From contig NZ_CP046703.1 of the NCBI RefSeq assembly GCF_009873495.1, positions 4,258,501 to 4,322,500 on the forward strand: a DNA stretch of 64,000 nucleotides, written 5' to 3'. The position numbers and the translations under genes were made by a program. The first letter of the stretch is position 1. Each line of letters opens with the position of its first letter. The notes under the pieces were generated by a model. It searched no databases and had not been told where the DNA came from. It was given only the letters and a program-made list of their open reading frames with translations. Shown in pieces: positions 18,199 to 26,802 of this stretch. Source of the stretch: Nostoc sp. ATCC 53789. Lineage in GTDB: Bacteria > Cyanobacteriota > Cyanobacteriia > Cyanobacteriales > Nostocaceae.

Positions 18199-18398
18199 AA
18201 TTAGGGAATAGGAATTAGGGAATAGGGCATTGGGAATTGAGAAAAAACTTAATCACCAATACCCATGCCCAATCCCCACTTGCCCTGAGCGGAGCCGTTC
18301 GCGTAGCGTCTCGCAGAGAAGGGATACCCAGTCCCCAATACCCACTTGCCTTGAGCGGAGCCGAAGGGATGCCCAATACCCAATGCCCAATGCCCAAT
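18199..18398. repeat. Composite of CCCAAT and CTTGCCTTGAGCGGAGCC repeats
   Basis: Three units ending in CCCACTTG (near 18275, 18338 and 18399) alternate with CCTGAGCGGAGCCGTTCGCG and CTTGAGCGGAGCCGAAGGGA. In one frame this stretch is open and would extend the next gene by about 60 residues of low-complexity sequence; I take it as intergenic. Confidence 0.75.
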
Positions 18399-18434
18399 AC
18401 CCACTTGTTGCAAGATTTAATGCAACAAGTGGGT
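18399..18434 (+). promoter_or_regulatory. Perfect 14-base inverted repeat over the start of the HTH-GrpE gene
   Basis: ACCCACTTGTTGCA (18399-18412) and TGCAACAAGTGGGT (18421-18434) flank eight bases that end in the A of the proposed ATG (18420). As DNA it could be an operator; as RNA a hairpin would hide the start codon. Part of the left arm coincides with the local CCCACTTG repeat, so chance is possible. Confidence 0.45.
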
Positions 18435-19034
18435 ATTTCTAGTTTTAAAGCGCTGAGTCGAGCTGCTGGTGTTTCAGAACGGCAACTTTTGCGGTTACGC
18501 CAAGGAAAGTTAGAGCAAATGCGGGTAGATGTGCTGCTGAAGCTGTCACCAGTGCTACAGATGCCATTGAATGAATTAATCGCAACTTTTTCAACTGTAG
18601 AGTTATTACAAGAGAAAGCAGCGCCCAGTCAGGAATTGTTACAAGAGATTACAGACTTAAGAAAAGAGTATCAGCGATCGCAGCTTCAACTAGAACAGCA
18701 GCGAGAGATATTACTACAAGAACTCCAGCAGTCAACTTTACAACTGCTGGAGTCTTTATTATTGCAATGGCCAACAGCAGCGCAGAAAGCCCAAGAGAAT
18801 CCACAGCTAGCAGCAGTGAAAATAGTACCATTAGTGCAGAAACCTCTGGAAAAGCTTTTACAGGCGTGGGGAGTCGAAGCGATCGCACCAGTGGGAGCAG
18901 AATTACCTTATAATCCCCAACTACACCAACTGATGGAGGGAACTTCATTACCTGGAGAAATAGTCAAGGTGCGCTACACTGGATATCTTCAAGGTGAGAA
19001 GCTGCTTTACAGAGCTAAAGTCAGTCCTGTTTGA
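18420..19034 (+). CDS. HTH domain fused to a GrpE-like C-terminus
   Basis: 204 residues from ATG 18420. Residues 1-50 form a Cro/XRE-like helix-turn-helix (SSFKALSRAAGVSERQLLRL, then LLKLSPVLQMPLNELIA). A long Gln/Leu-rich coiled coil spans about 60-125. The last ~70 residues resemble the GrpE beta-wing (GVEAIAPVGAELPYNPQLHQ, then GEIVKVRYTGYLQGEKLLYR). GrpE is the nucleotide exchange factor of DnaK; here it may tie chaperone activity to DNA binding or simply reuse the fold. TTG codons at 18405 and 18408 are alternative starts (LLQDLMQQVG). Confidence 0.7.
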   Translation: MQQVGISSFKALSRAAGVSERQLLRLRQGKLEQMRVDVLLKLSPVLQMPLNELIATFSTVELLQEKAAPSQELLQEITDLRKEYQRSQLQLEQQREILLQELQQSTLQLLESLLLQWPTAAQKAQENPQLAAVKIVPLVQKPLEKLLQAWGVEAIAPVGAELPYNPQLHQLMEGTSLPGEIVKVRYTGYLQGEKLLYRAKVSPV

Positions 19035-19730
19035 GGGAGTTAGGGGTTAGGAGTTATAAGTTCATAACTCTTTACTTTTTATGCTGTCTGTTGAAAAATG
19101 ACAAATATTGGGAATACTAAAATTGCAGATGCGATCGCCTCTGAGAAGTTCTGTTAAAGCGTTGGTGTAGGTTTAAGCTTACTTGGCGCTGTTGAAACCG
19201 AAATTTTTAGCTCTAGAGCGGCATTCCAGAGATAAATTATTTCCATAATGTAAGTAATCGGACATAAATAAAAAAATATTTAGGAAATAATCTGAAAAGT
19301 CATAACTTCAGCTTGTAGATCAGTAGATAGCTACATCAATGAGATGAAAGTAAGTTGGCGTTAAAAATCAATATCTGTGATAAAACATAAAATCAGCAAA
19401 AGCTTGAAAATTGGTTATTCCAATGTTTTTACACAATTAAACATACATGGGTTTTATCATGCCAACTTACCAATTTTGTTATTTATAGTTAGTCTGTTCG
19501 GAGTAGAAAAAATATACTTAATTAAGCTAGTATTTTTTTTATAATTACAAAAACATTATATTTAAATAGTTATAATGAATCTTCATCTATACAGATTAGT
19601 TATCATTTATTACTCAATTTTTAATGTTAGATTTAGTCTTGAAAGCATTTTTAAATGCTCTATGATGGGTATATAATAGCGAAAATAGCGGCATCAGAGC
19701 ATCATTTACACAAATAAGCGTGACATAATT
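19035..19730. other. Long AT-rich intergenic region
   Basis: 696 bases with no credible gene on either strand. The only structure I see is close to the STAS gene: an inverted repeat and a -10-like box listed separately. The length and AT content suggest a promoter region or a relic too decayed to read. Confidence 0.6.
19644..19677 (+). promoter_or_regulatory. Inverted repeat and TATAAT box before the STAS gene
   Basis: AGCATTT (19644-19650) and AAATGCT (19653-19659) are separated by two bases. TATAAT (19672-19677) follows 12 bases later and the ATG is at 19731. The palindrome lies where a -35 box would be, suiting an activator or repressor. No consensus -35 was found. Confidence 0.4.
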
Positions 19731-20057
19731 ATGAGAGAACAAGTAAAAGTTATTCAGCTCAGTGGTAATTTGAATGCCACAACTTCACAAGAATTTCGAC
19801 AAAATATCACTGATATTTTAGAAACTGGTGCGAAAATTGTGTTAGTGGATTTTAAAGATGTAATATTTATGGATAGCTCAGGTTTAGGAGCTTTAGTGTT
19901 AGCTTTTAAAACCTTGCGGGCAGCAGATACTAAGCTTGTTCTCTGCTCAATTAATGAGCAAGTAAGGATATTATTTGAACTTACTAATATGGATAAAGTA
20001 TTTGAAATATTCCCTAGCCAAGACGCATTTAATCAGGTTTTAGTATCCAATACATAA
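19731..20057 (+). CDS. STAS-domain anti-sigma factor antagonist
   Basis: A 108-residue single STAS domain like SpoIIAA/RsbV. The phosphorylatable serine motif VIFMDSSGLGALVLAF is intact, after a beta strand AKIVLVDFKD. In partner switching the unphosphorylated form binds an anti-sigma kinase and frees its target; a PP2C phosphatase resets it. Exactly such a phosphatase is encoded convergently, the two stop codons being adjacent (20055-20057 and 20058-20060). No RsbW-like kinase is seen in the window. Confidence 0.88.
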   Translation: MREQVKVIQLSGNLNATTSQEFRQNITDILETGAKIVLVDFKDVIFMDSSGLGALVLAFKTLRAADTKLVLCSINEQVRILFELTNMDKVFEIFPSQDAFNQVLVSNT

Positions 20058-21194
20058 TTAATCAAACTTCATTTGCAAAATAGATAAATCATCATCAAAA
20101 GCATCTTTGGAGTTCAGAGCAATTAAATAACTCAGTACATGATCGAGTTGGCAATCAACAGGATTTTGTAAGCTAACTAGTAGCTGAATAAAAGCATCCA
20201 AACTCCAAAGAGTGCCATCTGATTTAGTGATTTCATAAGCACCATCACTAAAAATGTAAAGGCTACTGAATTTTTCAATATTGTAAACCCCGTCAACATA
20301 TTTTGCTTCTGGAAACATCCCAACTGGCATACCGGGGGTCTTCAAGAGTTGAACATCAGACTTTCTCGGTGATAAACCAGTTATTAAAACTGCTGGCGGA
20401 TGACCTGCACTAGAATAAACTAATTGGCGGGTAATTCGATTGTAAACTCCGTACCAAATCGTAAAGTATTTGTCATTTTGATAATTCATCTGGAAGGTAT
20501 CATTCAAAGCCTTCAACACATCACTAGGTTGATAGTAATTCAGACTTTTGAGCGCACGAGAACGCAGCAGATTCAGCACTGAAACTGAGGGAAGAGTAGC
20601 TTTGAGTCCATGTCCCGCAGTATCGAGTAAATAAATTGCTAGATAATCGTCATCAAGCCAATAGTAATCGAAACAGTCACCACCGAGTTGCCGCGAGGGA
20701 ATAAATCGAAAATTTATATTGAAAGGTTCAGTCATAGGAAAAGGCAGCAGCGATCGCACATATTCTGCTGCTTCTGACATTTCTGATTCTAAAAGCAACT
20801 TTTGAGCCTGCAAATCCCTACTCAACTGATGCAGGCGTAACCCCGCTCTTACCCGCGCTTGTAATTCATTATGCTCGATAGGTTTGGAAATAAAATCATC
20901 AGCACCAGCATCTAGACCTTTGACGCAATCGGCAACTGAGTCTAAGGATGTTAATAAAATAAAGAATGTGGTAAAAAATCTGGGATCTGCCTTAATACGC
21001 TGGCAGACTTCCAGACCAGTTAACCCCGGCATAATCCAATCACAAATAATTAGTGCTGGATGGCAAGCTAGCGCTTTTTCTATTCCTTCCTCGCCACTAC
21101 TGGCAGTAACTACTTCATAACCCTGTTTTTCCAACATCCTTTTCAAAAGTATTTTTATGGAATAATCATCATCAATTATTAGTATTTGGAACAT
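20058..21194 (-). CDS. Response regulator with PP2C (SpoIIE/RsbU) phosphatase output
   Basis: 378 residues. The receiver domain (1-125) has the acidic pocket DDD near the start, phospho-acceptor D in LIICDWIMPGLTG, Thr in ILLTSLDS and Lys in FISKPIEHNEL. A short coiled coil links it to a SpoIIE-type phosphatase (about 150-375) with metal ligands in QLGGDCFDYYWLDDDYLAIY and LLDTAGHGLKA, and a late DDDLS. Phosphorylation of the receiver should switch the phosphatase that acts on a STAS antagonist; the convergent STAS gene is the natural candidate. No histidine kinase partner lies beside it. Confidence 0.9.
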   Translation of the reverse strand: MFQILIIDDDYSIKILLKRMLEKQGYEVVTASSGEEGIEKALACHPALIICDWIMPGLTGLEVCQRIKADPRFFTTFFILLTSLDSVADCVKGLDAGADDFISKPIEHNELQARVRAGLRLHQLSRDLQAQKLLLESEMSEAAEYVRSLLPFPMTEPFNINFRFIPSRQLGGDCFDYYWLDDDYLAIYLLDTAGHGLKATLPSVSVLNLLRSRALKSLNYYQPSDVLKALNDTFQMNYQNDKYFTIWYGVYNRITRQLVYSSAGHPPAVLITGLSPRKSDVQLLKTPGMPVGMFPEAKYVDGVYNIEKFSSLYIFSDGAYEITKSDGTLWSLDAFIQLLVSLQNPVDCQLDHVLSYLIALNSKDAFDDDLSILQMKFD

Positions 21195-21599
21195 AGCAAT
21201 TTCTCAGAAAAACTCATTAATAATTTGGTGAAAAGATAGAAATTAAAAAATAATTTTAATTAATTAGTTACTAATAAAACAGTTTTCTTTTTCATGAAGT
21301 ACAAAGCTACGGGTTTTAATGTGGGAGGCAGAAACTCTTTATATCTAAATTTTTATTCCTAAATTATGTACTTAGTTGCAACCTGCTGTATTTCTGTATT
21401 AATAAGTAGGACAGCGTAAACAATTCAAAGTTTGCTGTAAGGGTTTTAGACCTACTTTGTTCGCATAGCCTCTCGTGAAGAATAAAAAGCTGAAACCTCC
21501 TACTATTAACTAATGCCAATATTATTACATTAGTTAATGTAACTGGAATTTTTCTATATTTCCCAGTAGAATTTATGGCTTTTTGACAGTCATAAAACG
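21195..21599. other. Intergenic region downstream of the DUF1350 gene
   Basis: 405 AT-rich bases. An open frame on the minus strand (21684-21364) overlaps the end of the DUF1350 gene and has no recognisable features. GCATAGCCTCTCGTGAAG (21465-21482) is a fragment of the local repeat family. Nothing else is visible. Confidence 0.55.
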
Positions 21600-22367
21600 T
21601 TATGGAGGTGCAAGAGGATTCATCCACAACAGGATAGAACTTCTTAACTGGTTCAAGTCGCGGTATGCTTCTTGCTTGAACCATTGCCCTAATGCATCAA
21701 AGGGGGTAAAAGACGTTCCAGTTTGCCATTTAATATCTTGACCTAAAGGCGTTGTATGATTTCCTGGTAACGTTTGTGCTGTCACCATGTCATCAAAGCG
21801 TTCTTGTAATATTTTGGTTAAAGCTGCTGATTGGTCAATGGTGTCATTACTAAACTTTATTAATAAATTACGTCGGATAGTGTAACGCTCTTGGACAAGC
21901 TTGTTAGTTTCCAACGGTGAGGGAGTAAACTCGATTTTCAAAGTAGAATTGAACTGTTCTACTAGGGGAATAGCTTCTTTGGCGGCGTAGTTGTTGAAGG
22001 ATATTAAAATATTGCCTGCACGTTCTACTTTAAAGAGGCTACCAATTAGCAAGTGAAGTTTACAGCCCATACTGTGTCCAAGACCATAGATGGGGAAGTA
22101 AAGCTTGCGTAATGCTCCAGAATCATGTAATCGTTCCAGGGTGCGGTCAAAGTTTAACAGTACGGATTTTGCGATCGCTGTATGATCCAATGTATTGACA
22201 AAAGGCGTAGCAATTACAACATAGCCTTTACTTGCCAGTTGTTCCAGTAACCAGCGATAAGTGATGTGTGGTGCAGTGGCGACAAATGCACCTCCTAAAA
22301 AATGGATGATACCTATGGGATTTCGGGGAATGATTACCCAGTTACCTCTGACTTCTTTCCAGTCCAT
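21600..22367 (-). CDS. DUF1350 family protein (alpha/beta-hydrolase-like)
   Basis: 255 residues of the cyanobacteria/chloroplast DUF1350 family. The sequence IIHFLGGAFVATAPHITYRW fits an oxyanion region, and the nucleophile elbow-like GLGHSMGCKLH resembles the GxSxG of alpha/beta hydrolases. No signal peptide is present, so it is likely cytosolic or stromal-side. The biochemical activity of the family is not established to my knowledge. A clear ATG starts it; neighbours on both sides are separated by more than 200 bases. Confidence 0.8.
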   Translation of the reverse strand: MDWKEVRGNWVIIPRNPIGIIHFLGGAFVATAPHITYRWLLEQLASKGYVVIATPFVNTLDHTAIAKSVLLNFDRTLERLHDSGALRKLYFPIYGLGHSMGCKLHLLIGSLFKVERAGNILISFNNYAAKEAIPLVEQFNSTLKIEFTPSPLETNKLVQERYTIRRNLLIKFSNDTIDQSAALTKILQERFDDMVTAQTLPGNHTTPLGQDIKWQTGTSFTPFDALGQWFKQEAYRDLNQLRSSILLWMNPLAPP

Positions 22368-22595
22368 GCCGATAAGCGATCACTTTCTTGATATTCTTTA
22401 TGTTAGACCGGGGATCGCTACCGTGGGAAGGATTATGGAAAAAGCTACGAACAATTGGTAATTAAATTACAGTTGAGGTCTAAATCTCCATCCATAATTG
22501 GGCTATCAGAAGAGGTTTCTTAGTCTGACCTATTTTTCGGTTACGAATTACGTTACTGAGTCTTGTCTGCGACATACTGCTCACGAACGAATTTT

Positions 22596-23315
22596 TTAAC
22601 CTTGAGTCTGTAATCGTTTCATTTCGTGTTGTACATCTAATGCAATCTGTAAGGCTTCATTAAGCAACCTTCCATGCTCAGTAGCTTGTTCATTTACTTG
22701 CATGGCTGTTAAAGTTGCTAAATTGTTGACGAATAGTTCTGTATTACTAAGGATAAAGCTCTTATTTTCTCTCAAAATCCTTTCTGTCTTCAAAGCGCGA
22801 ACTAAATCAGCTTTAGTCAGATTAAGCGCTGCAAGAACACTCTCCCTTTCTTTTATCAGCACTTCTGGATTACCAGCTTCTTCTATTTGGTCATTGATAT
22901 GTATTGCTCTAATTACAGTATTATATCTTTCAACATCGTTTAACAGGATTTGGAGAGATTTTGTCATGTTGAGCTTGACAATTTTACTTCTCTTTTTCCA
23001 TATTAAATATAAAATACTTTGCGTCAGACCGCCAACCCAAAGACCTAATATAATTAATACTATCCAAGATGGAATTTCTATCCATGATACAAATATTTTT
23101 AGAATTATATCAAATAAAAGATAGCCAAAAACAAATGTAGCAAACCCAATAAAAACTACAGTTGCTCCTTCCGAACTTTTAATTTTTTGGATGTATAATT
23201 TTGCAAAATTTTTGAGAGGATTTGTAACGATTAAAAGTTGATCATTGACAGGTAAATTAGTCAGCTTTTGCAGTTCATCCTGACTAATTTCCAAGCCCTG
23301 TAAATCATCCCGCAC
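22596..23315 (-). CDS. Hypothetical protein with two membrane segments
   Basis: 239 residues from a GTG start. An N-terminal soluble part (1-50) is followed by two hydrophobic segments, about 53-72 (VVFIGFATFVFGYLLFDIIL) and 82-105, and a C-terminal helical region with heptad character from 115 to the end (RYNTVIRAIHINDQIEEAG, then NKSFILSNTELFVNNLATL). I recognise no family. The layout suits a membrane-anchored coiled-coil protein. Confidence 0.6.
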   Translation of the reverse strand: MRDDLQGLEISQDELQKLTNLPVNDQLLIVTNPLKNFAKLYIQKIKSSEGATVVFIGFATFVFGYLLFDIILKIFVSWIEIPSWIVLIILGLWVGGLTQSILYLIWKKRSKIVKLNMTKSLQILLNDVERYNTVIRAIHINDQIEEAGNPEVLIKERESVLAALNLTKADLVRALKTERILRENKSFILSNTELFVNNLATLTAMQVNEQATEHGRLLNEALQIALDVQHEMKRLQTQG

Positions 23316-23707
23316 AGCTTTTTAATCCTTGCCAGAATAGTTATTTAATCTAATATAGCAATCAAATTTCTAGAATGCTGGCATTTTGTCTAAACTTTTT
23401 TAAGCAAGTTAATACTTCTAGGCAATGCCAAGAGGTTTTGTACAATATGATACTCTTTTGCCCAGATAGCAAACCTATTTGAGTTGTGAAAATGAACCAA
23501 CCGCCAATGTGCAGCGTCTCGTAGAGAAGAAAGCCAAGAAAAAAACGAGATCGGAAATAAATCAATTGCTTGTAAATGTGATAATGCAACGCGTTATTTT
23601 CCTGTTAAACAGCTATTTCTAGCTATAAAAAAGAATAATAGAAAAGTCCGTTTTTGCGGACTTTATTGTTTAGTTATAAATAATTGTGTCTCACTCGTTA
23701 CATTAAC
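23316..23707. other. Intergenic region with a hairpin
   Basis: AT-rich, no supported gene. AAAGTCCG (23643-23650) and CGGACTTT (23657-23664) form an 8-base stem with a six-base loop, followed by ATTGTTT on the plus strand. This resembles a terminator, but no plus-strand gene precedes it for kilobases, so a small transcript upstream is possible. Confidence 0.5.
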
Positions 23708-23843
23708 AGGACTTACGCAAAATAATGAAAAAACGAACCACAGAGGGCGCAGAGAAGCCAGTGCGTTGGGCGGGTTCCCCGACTTGTAGCAACTGGCGCG
23801 ACACGGAGAAATAAGAGTTTCAGAGAGTTCTTGCGTAAGTCCT
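23708..23843. mobile_element. MITE-like element with 13-base terminal inverted repeats
   Basis: AGGACTTACGCAA (23708-23720) is the exact inverse complement of TTGCGTAAGTCCT (23831-23843), bounding a 136-base non-coding segment that contains ACCACAGAG and an imperfect inner palindrome (AGCCAGTGCG/CAACTGGCG). Short, non-coding and sharply bounded, it fits a miniature inverted-repeat element. It ends three bases before the M48 stop codon. Confidence 0.7.
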
Positions 23844-23845
23844 AA

Positions 23846-25777
23846 TTAACTTCCCTTCGGAGAAGATTGTTTCTGTTTTGAAATGCCACGCTGAGGGTTT
23901 AAAAATGGAGGGATGGGACAGTCTAGCGTCATAGCGATCGCTCTGAGCAAATCTGCTTCTGACTGTGTAACTTTGTTATCTAATAGTACCGTGTGAGCGC
24001 AGGCATCTACAATAGCTTGCTTGAGTTTGGGACTGGCAAGGCGGAGGCGTTCAATACTTTTCTTAAGTTCAGTGAAATTACAGCTTGGTGGCGTGTCTGG
24101 TTTTTCTTGTTCTGCGGCTTTGGGAAGCCGAAAAACTCCAGAACGAAAAGCATAGGCGATGTCTTCAGTGGACGCATTGGGTTGAGAGTGTCCAACGTGG
24201 GCAATTACGGACAGTACTAACAGACTATCTGGCCAAATCTGTTCTATGGAGGTGTATTCTACTGTTGTTGTATATGCAGGATTTATACTAGGTTGGAGGC
24301 GATGCCACAGTATTAACTGCAACACAAAATGCCACAGTGATAAACTTCCGGTGGCTATAGCTAAACCGTGGACACATTTGCATAGTCTTTGGCATTCTTT
24401 GGCAGAATTCTGGCGCAATACGGGTACTGCCAAATCTACAAGTGGTAAGCGAATTTTGGCATCTAACTGGCTAATTTCGCTACTCAATTCCAGAGTTTTG
24501 TCTACCAACTCAGCAGGCTGTACCTCGCGTAACCAAGCTATTTGACGTTCTTGGATTTCGATATTTTCTGTATCTAATGCTAAGGCAAAAGCGATCGCCA
24601 TTGCACTTTCCTGCTCCCGTACACCCAAGCGCAGGGATTCTGGTAACTGCGATAACAGCGCTTGAGCATGAGCAAAATGCTCTGGTGTAACGCTTCCAAC
24701 TTGGTTTACAACCTGTTCTGGCATGGCATTGGAACCACCAGCAAAGCCCATTGTTAGAGATTCATGGGAGGGGGAACGCATTTTATTGCGAGATGGCATT
24801 GCTGGCAAATTGCTGACGTTCAAACCCCCAACGCGACGGATACGTTCTGCTAGAGGTGGATGGGTAGAAAACATATTGTCCCAGAAAGAGGGGTTGAGGG
24901 CATTGCCAAAAAACATGTGGCTAGCGGCTTCTGCACCAGGCGAAATCAAGCGTGAATCCATCTGTTGGAGTTTTTGGAAGACTCCGTTAAGTCCGTTGGG
25001 GTTGCGAGTGAACTGTACAGCCGAAGCATCGGCAAGAAATTCGCGTTGGCGAGAGACGGCGGCTTTAATTAAGCGTCCGCAGACTAATCCGATACCGCCA
25101 ATTGCCATTAGTGACAAACCAAAAGCCCAGATAGGTAAACCCTTATCTTCTTTTCCTAAACGGAAGCTACCACGAATGCGCCACAACAATTCTCCGGTTA
25201 AATAAATGAACAAAATCCCGTGCAAGAGTCCCACTAAACGCAAATTTAGCCGCATATCTCCATTAAGAATGTGGCTGAATTCGTGGCCGATGACTCCTTG
25301 TAACTCATCTCGGTTTAGATGTTGTAAAGTCCCACGGGTAACACCAATTACAGCATCATTGGGCGTAAATCCGGCAGCAAAGGCATTAATGCTGGTTTCT
25401 CTTTCCAGGAGATAAACTTCTGGGACAGAAATACCAGAAGCGATCGCCATTTCCTCGACTATATTTAATAGTTGCTGCCCTTGTTCATCTGCCATATCTG
25501 GGAGTAAGAGTCTTCCCCCCAACTCCTGAGCAATGACGCTTCCTCCTTGCCGGAGACAGGCAATTTTATAGAGACTTCCCACTGCGATCGCAATTATTGT
25601 AATCCCAGCCACGTAGAGAAATATCCCTGGATGCCACCAAACACGTGGAGCCATGCGGAGCAGAAATAAAGTGGCAATATAAATCGCCATAATCATAACC
25701 GCGATCGACAGGGAAAATAATCCAATTAATTGTTGCGTGTTTTGGCGTGCCCGATCCTGATGTTCAAAGAAATTCAT
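23846..25777 (-). CDS. M48-family (HtpX/Ste24-like) zinc metallopeptidase
   Basis: 643 residues. Two membrane segments (about 17-40 and 50-72) are followed by the peptidase domain with zinc motif H165-E-F-S-H169 (GVIGHEFSHILNGD), the third ligand in RQREFLADASAVQF, and further hydrophobic segments at about 180-200 and 215-238. The C-terminal ~300 residues are helical and unlike HtpX; they hold two more weakly hydrophobic stretches. HtpX-type proteases clear damaged membrane proteins. The gene lies six bases behind lemA, a pairing common in bacteria, so the two are surely co-transcribed. Confidence 0.88.
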   Translation of the reverse strand: MNFFEHQDRARQNTQQLIGLFSLSIAVMIMAIYIATLFLLRMAPRVWWHPGIFLYVAGITIIAIAVGSLYKIACLRQGGSVIAQELGGRLLLPDMADEQGQQLLNIVEEMAIASGISVPEVYLLERETSINAFAAGFTPNDAVIGVTRGTLQHLNRDELQGVIGHEFSHILNGDMRLNLRLVGLLHGILFIYLTGELLWRIRGSFRLGKEDKGLPIWAFGLSLMAIGGIGLVCGRLIKAAVSRQREFLADASAVQFTRNPNGLNGVFQKLQQMDSRLISPGAEAASHMFFGNALNPSFWDNMFSTHPPLAERIRRVGGLNVSNLPAMPSRNKMRSPSHESLTMGFAGGSNAMPEQVVNQVGSVTPEHFAHAQALLSQLPESLRLGVREQESAMAIAFALALDTENIEIQERQIAWLREVQPAELVDKTLELSSEISQLDAKIRLPLVDLAVPVLRQNSAKECQRLCKCVHGLAIATGSLSLWHFVLQLILWHRLQPSINPAYTTTVEYTSIEQIWPDSLLVLSVIAHVGHSQPNASTEDIAYAFRSGVFRLPKAAEQEKPDTPPSCNFTELKKSIERLRLASPKLKQAIVDACAHTVLLDNKVTQSEADLLRAIAMTLDCPIPPFLNPQRGISKQKQSSPKGS

Positions 25778-25783
25778 AGATAC

Positions 25784-26371
25784 CTAAAAAGACACGCGAG
25801 GAGCATTTCTCATTTCTGGAGTCGCTTCGGCGAGCAATTCTGCAACAGTAAAGTTAAAAGTATTTGCCACAAGATTGCTGGGGAAAGATTCGCTTTTGGT
25901 GTTGTAAAGTGTCACCGCGTCATTAAAAGCTTGACGGGCAAAAGCAATCCGGTTTTCAGTGGAAGATAATTCTTCCATCACCTGAGTCATGGCGCGATCG
26001 GCTTTCAATTCTGGATAAGATTCTGAAAGTACCATCAACCGACTTAACGCACCCGTCAGCGCTCCTTCAGCATTGCCCAACTGTTGCATCGCTTGCGGAT
26101 CGCCGGGATTTTGTGCGGCACGACTGCTAGCATTAATTGCAGAATTACGAGCTGCAATAACTGCTTCTAAGGTTTCCCGCTCATGTTTCATGTATCCTTT
26201 GGCAGTTTCCACCAAGTTGGGAATTAAGTCATAGCGACGCTGTAATTGAACATCGATTTGAGAGTAAGCATTTTTGTAACGGTTGCGATACTTGACTAAA
26301 TCGTTGTAGGCATTAATGATAATTAGAGCAACAATGGCAACTAAAGCAACAGAAAATATTAAAAGCCCCAT
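25784..26371 (-). CDS. lemA: LemA family protein
   Basis: 195 residues: one N-terminal membrane anchor (LLIFSVALVAIVALIIINAY) followed by the LemA helical bundle (YKNAYSQIDVQLQRRYDLIP, NLVETAKGYMKHERETLEAV, YPELKADRAMTQVMEELSST, then NRIAFARQAFNDAVTLYN). This family is tail-out membrane-anchored; its role is not firmly known, but it is often encoded next to HtpX-like proteases, as here. Confidence 0.93.
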   Translation of the reverse strand: MGLLIFSVALVAIVALIIINAYNDLVKYRNRYKNAYSQIDVQLQRRYDLIPNLVETAKGYMKHERETLEAVIAARNSAINASSRAAQNPGDPQAMQQLGNAEGALTGALSRLMVLSESYPELKADRAMTQVMEELSSTENRIAFARQAFNDAVTLYNTKSESFPSNLVANTFNFTVAELLAEATPEMRNAPRVSF

Positions 26372-26570
26372 ATTTTTAGATTATTTCAATCAGGTACTTA
26401 CTTTATATCCAGCAAAATTTGTGTGGATATAAAGATGAGTCTACTTTTAACAAGTTGGCTTCGTCGCCTGTAAAATTAGTTACGCAATTGCACTGAGCTA
26501 GATAGGTTGCACAAAGCCCAACGCAGTTAAAGGACTTTGCCCGGATTTCTCACAATACTGTAGGCAGAGA

Positions 26571-26651
26571 GGGGAGTGTGGGGAGTGTGGGGAGTGTGGG
26601 GGGTAAGACTTCTTCCCCATCCTCCCACACCTCCCACACCTCCCACACTCC
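26571..26651. repeat. Inverted pair of GGAGTGTGG minisatellites
   Basis: Three or four GGGGAGTGTG units (26571-26602) face four CTCCCACAC units (26621-26651), so the whole could fold into one long hairpin with a short TAAGACTTCTT loop. Low-complexity Nostocales repeat; no gene. Confidence 0.8.
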
Positions 26652-26678
26652 TTGATTTCTCACTTGTGAGAAATCAAG
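26651..26678. repeat. Perfect 13-base palindrome CTTGATTTCTCAC
   Basis: CTTGATTTCTCAC (26651-26663) and GTGAGAAATCAAG (26666-26678) with a two-base spacer. It abuts the preceding minisatellite hairpin. A third, partial occurrence (GGATTTCTCAC) is at 26544-26554. Confidence 0.75.
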
Positions 26679-26712
26679 GTTTGGCGTTAACCCAAGCGTA
26701 TTGCTATATAAA

Positions 26713-26743
26713 TAGAGACGCAATTACTATAATTGCGTCTCTA
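26713..26743. repeat. TAGAGACGCAATT hairpin
   Basis: TAGAGACGCAATT (26713-26725) pairs with AATTGCGTCTCTA (26731-26743) around ACTAT. A related dispersed sequence is at 53966-53984 (GAGATGCGATTAATCGCGTC). Together with the two palindromes before it, it fills the 430-base gap between lemA and the next gene. Confidence 0.75.
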
Positions 26744-26802
26744 CAAACTGCCTATTTAGCCTTTTTACGTGTAATTGCACCCACCAAAAGGATAGTTGTT
26801 AA

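Noticed and set aside
18237..18419. Upstream extension of the HTH-GrpE gene by about 60 codons
   Set aside because: The added residues come from CCCAAT and TTGAGCGGAGCC repeats, and the helix-turn-helix begins only after 18420.
21364..21684. Minus-strand open frame of 106 codons
   Set aside because: It overlaps the end of the DUF1350 gene in another frame and has no recognisable domain or ribosome site.
23362..23589. Minus-strand open frame of 75 codons
   Set aside because: Contains a fragment of a dispersed repeat (GCGTCTCGTAGAGAAG), with no ribosome site and odd composition.
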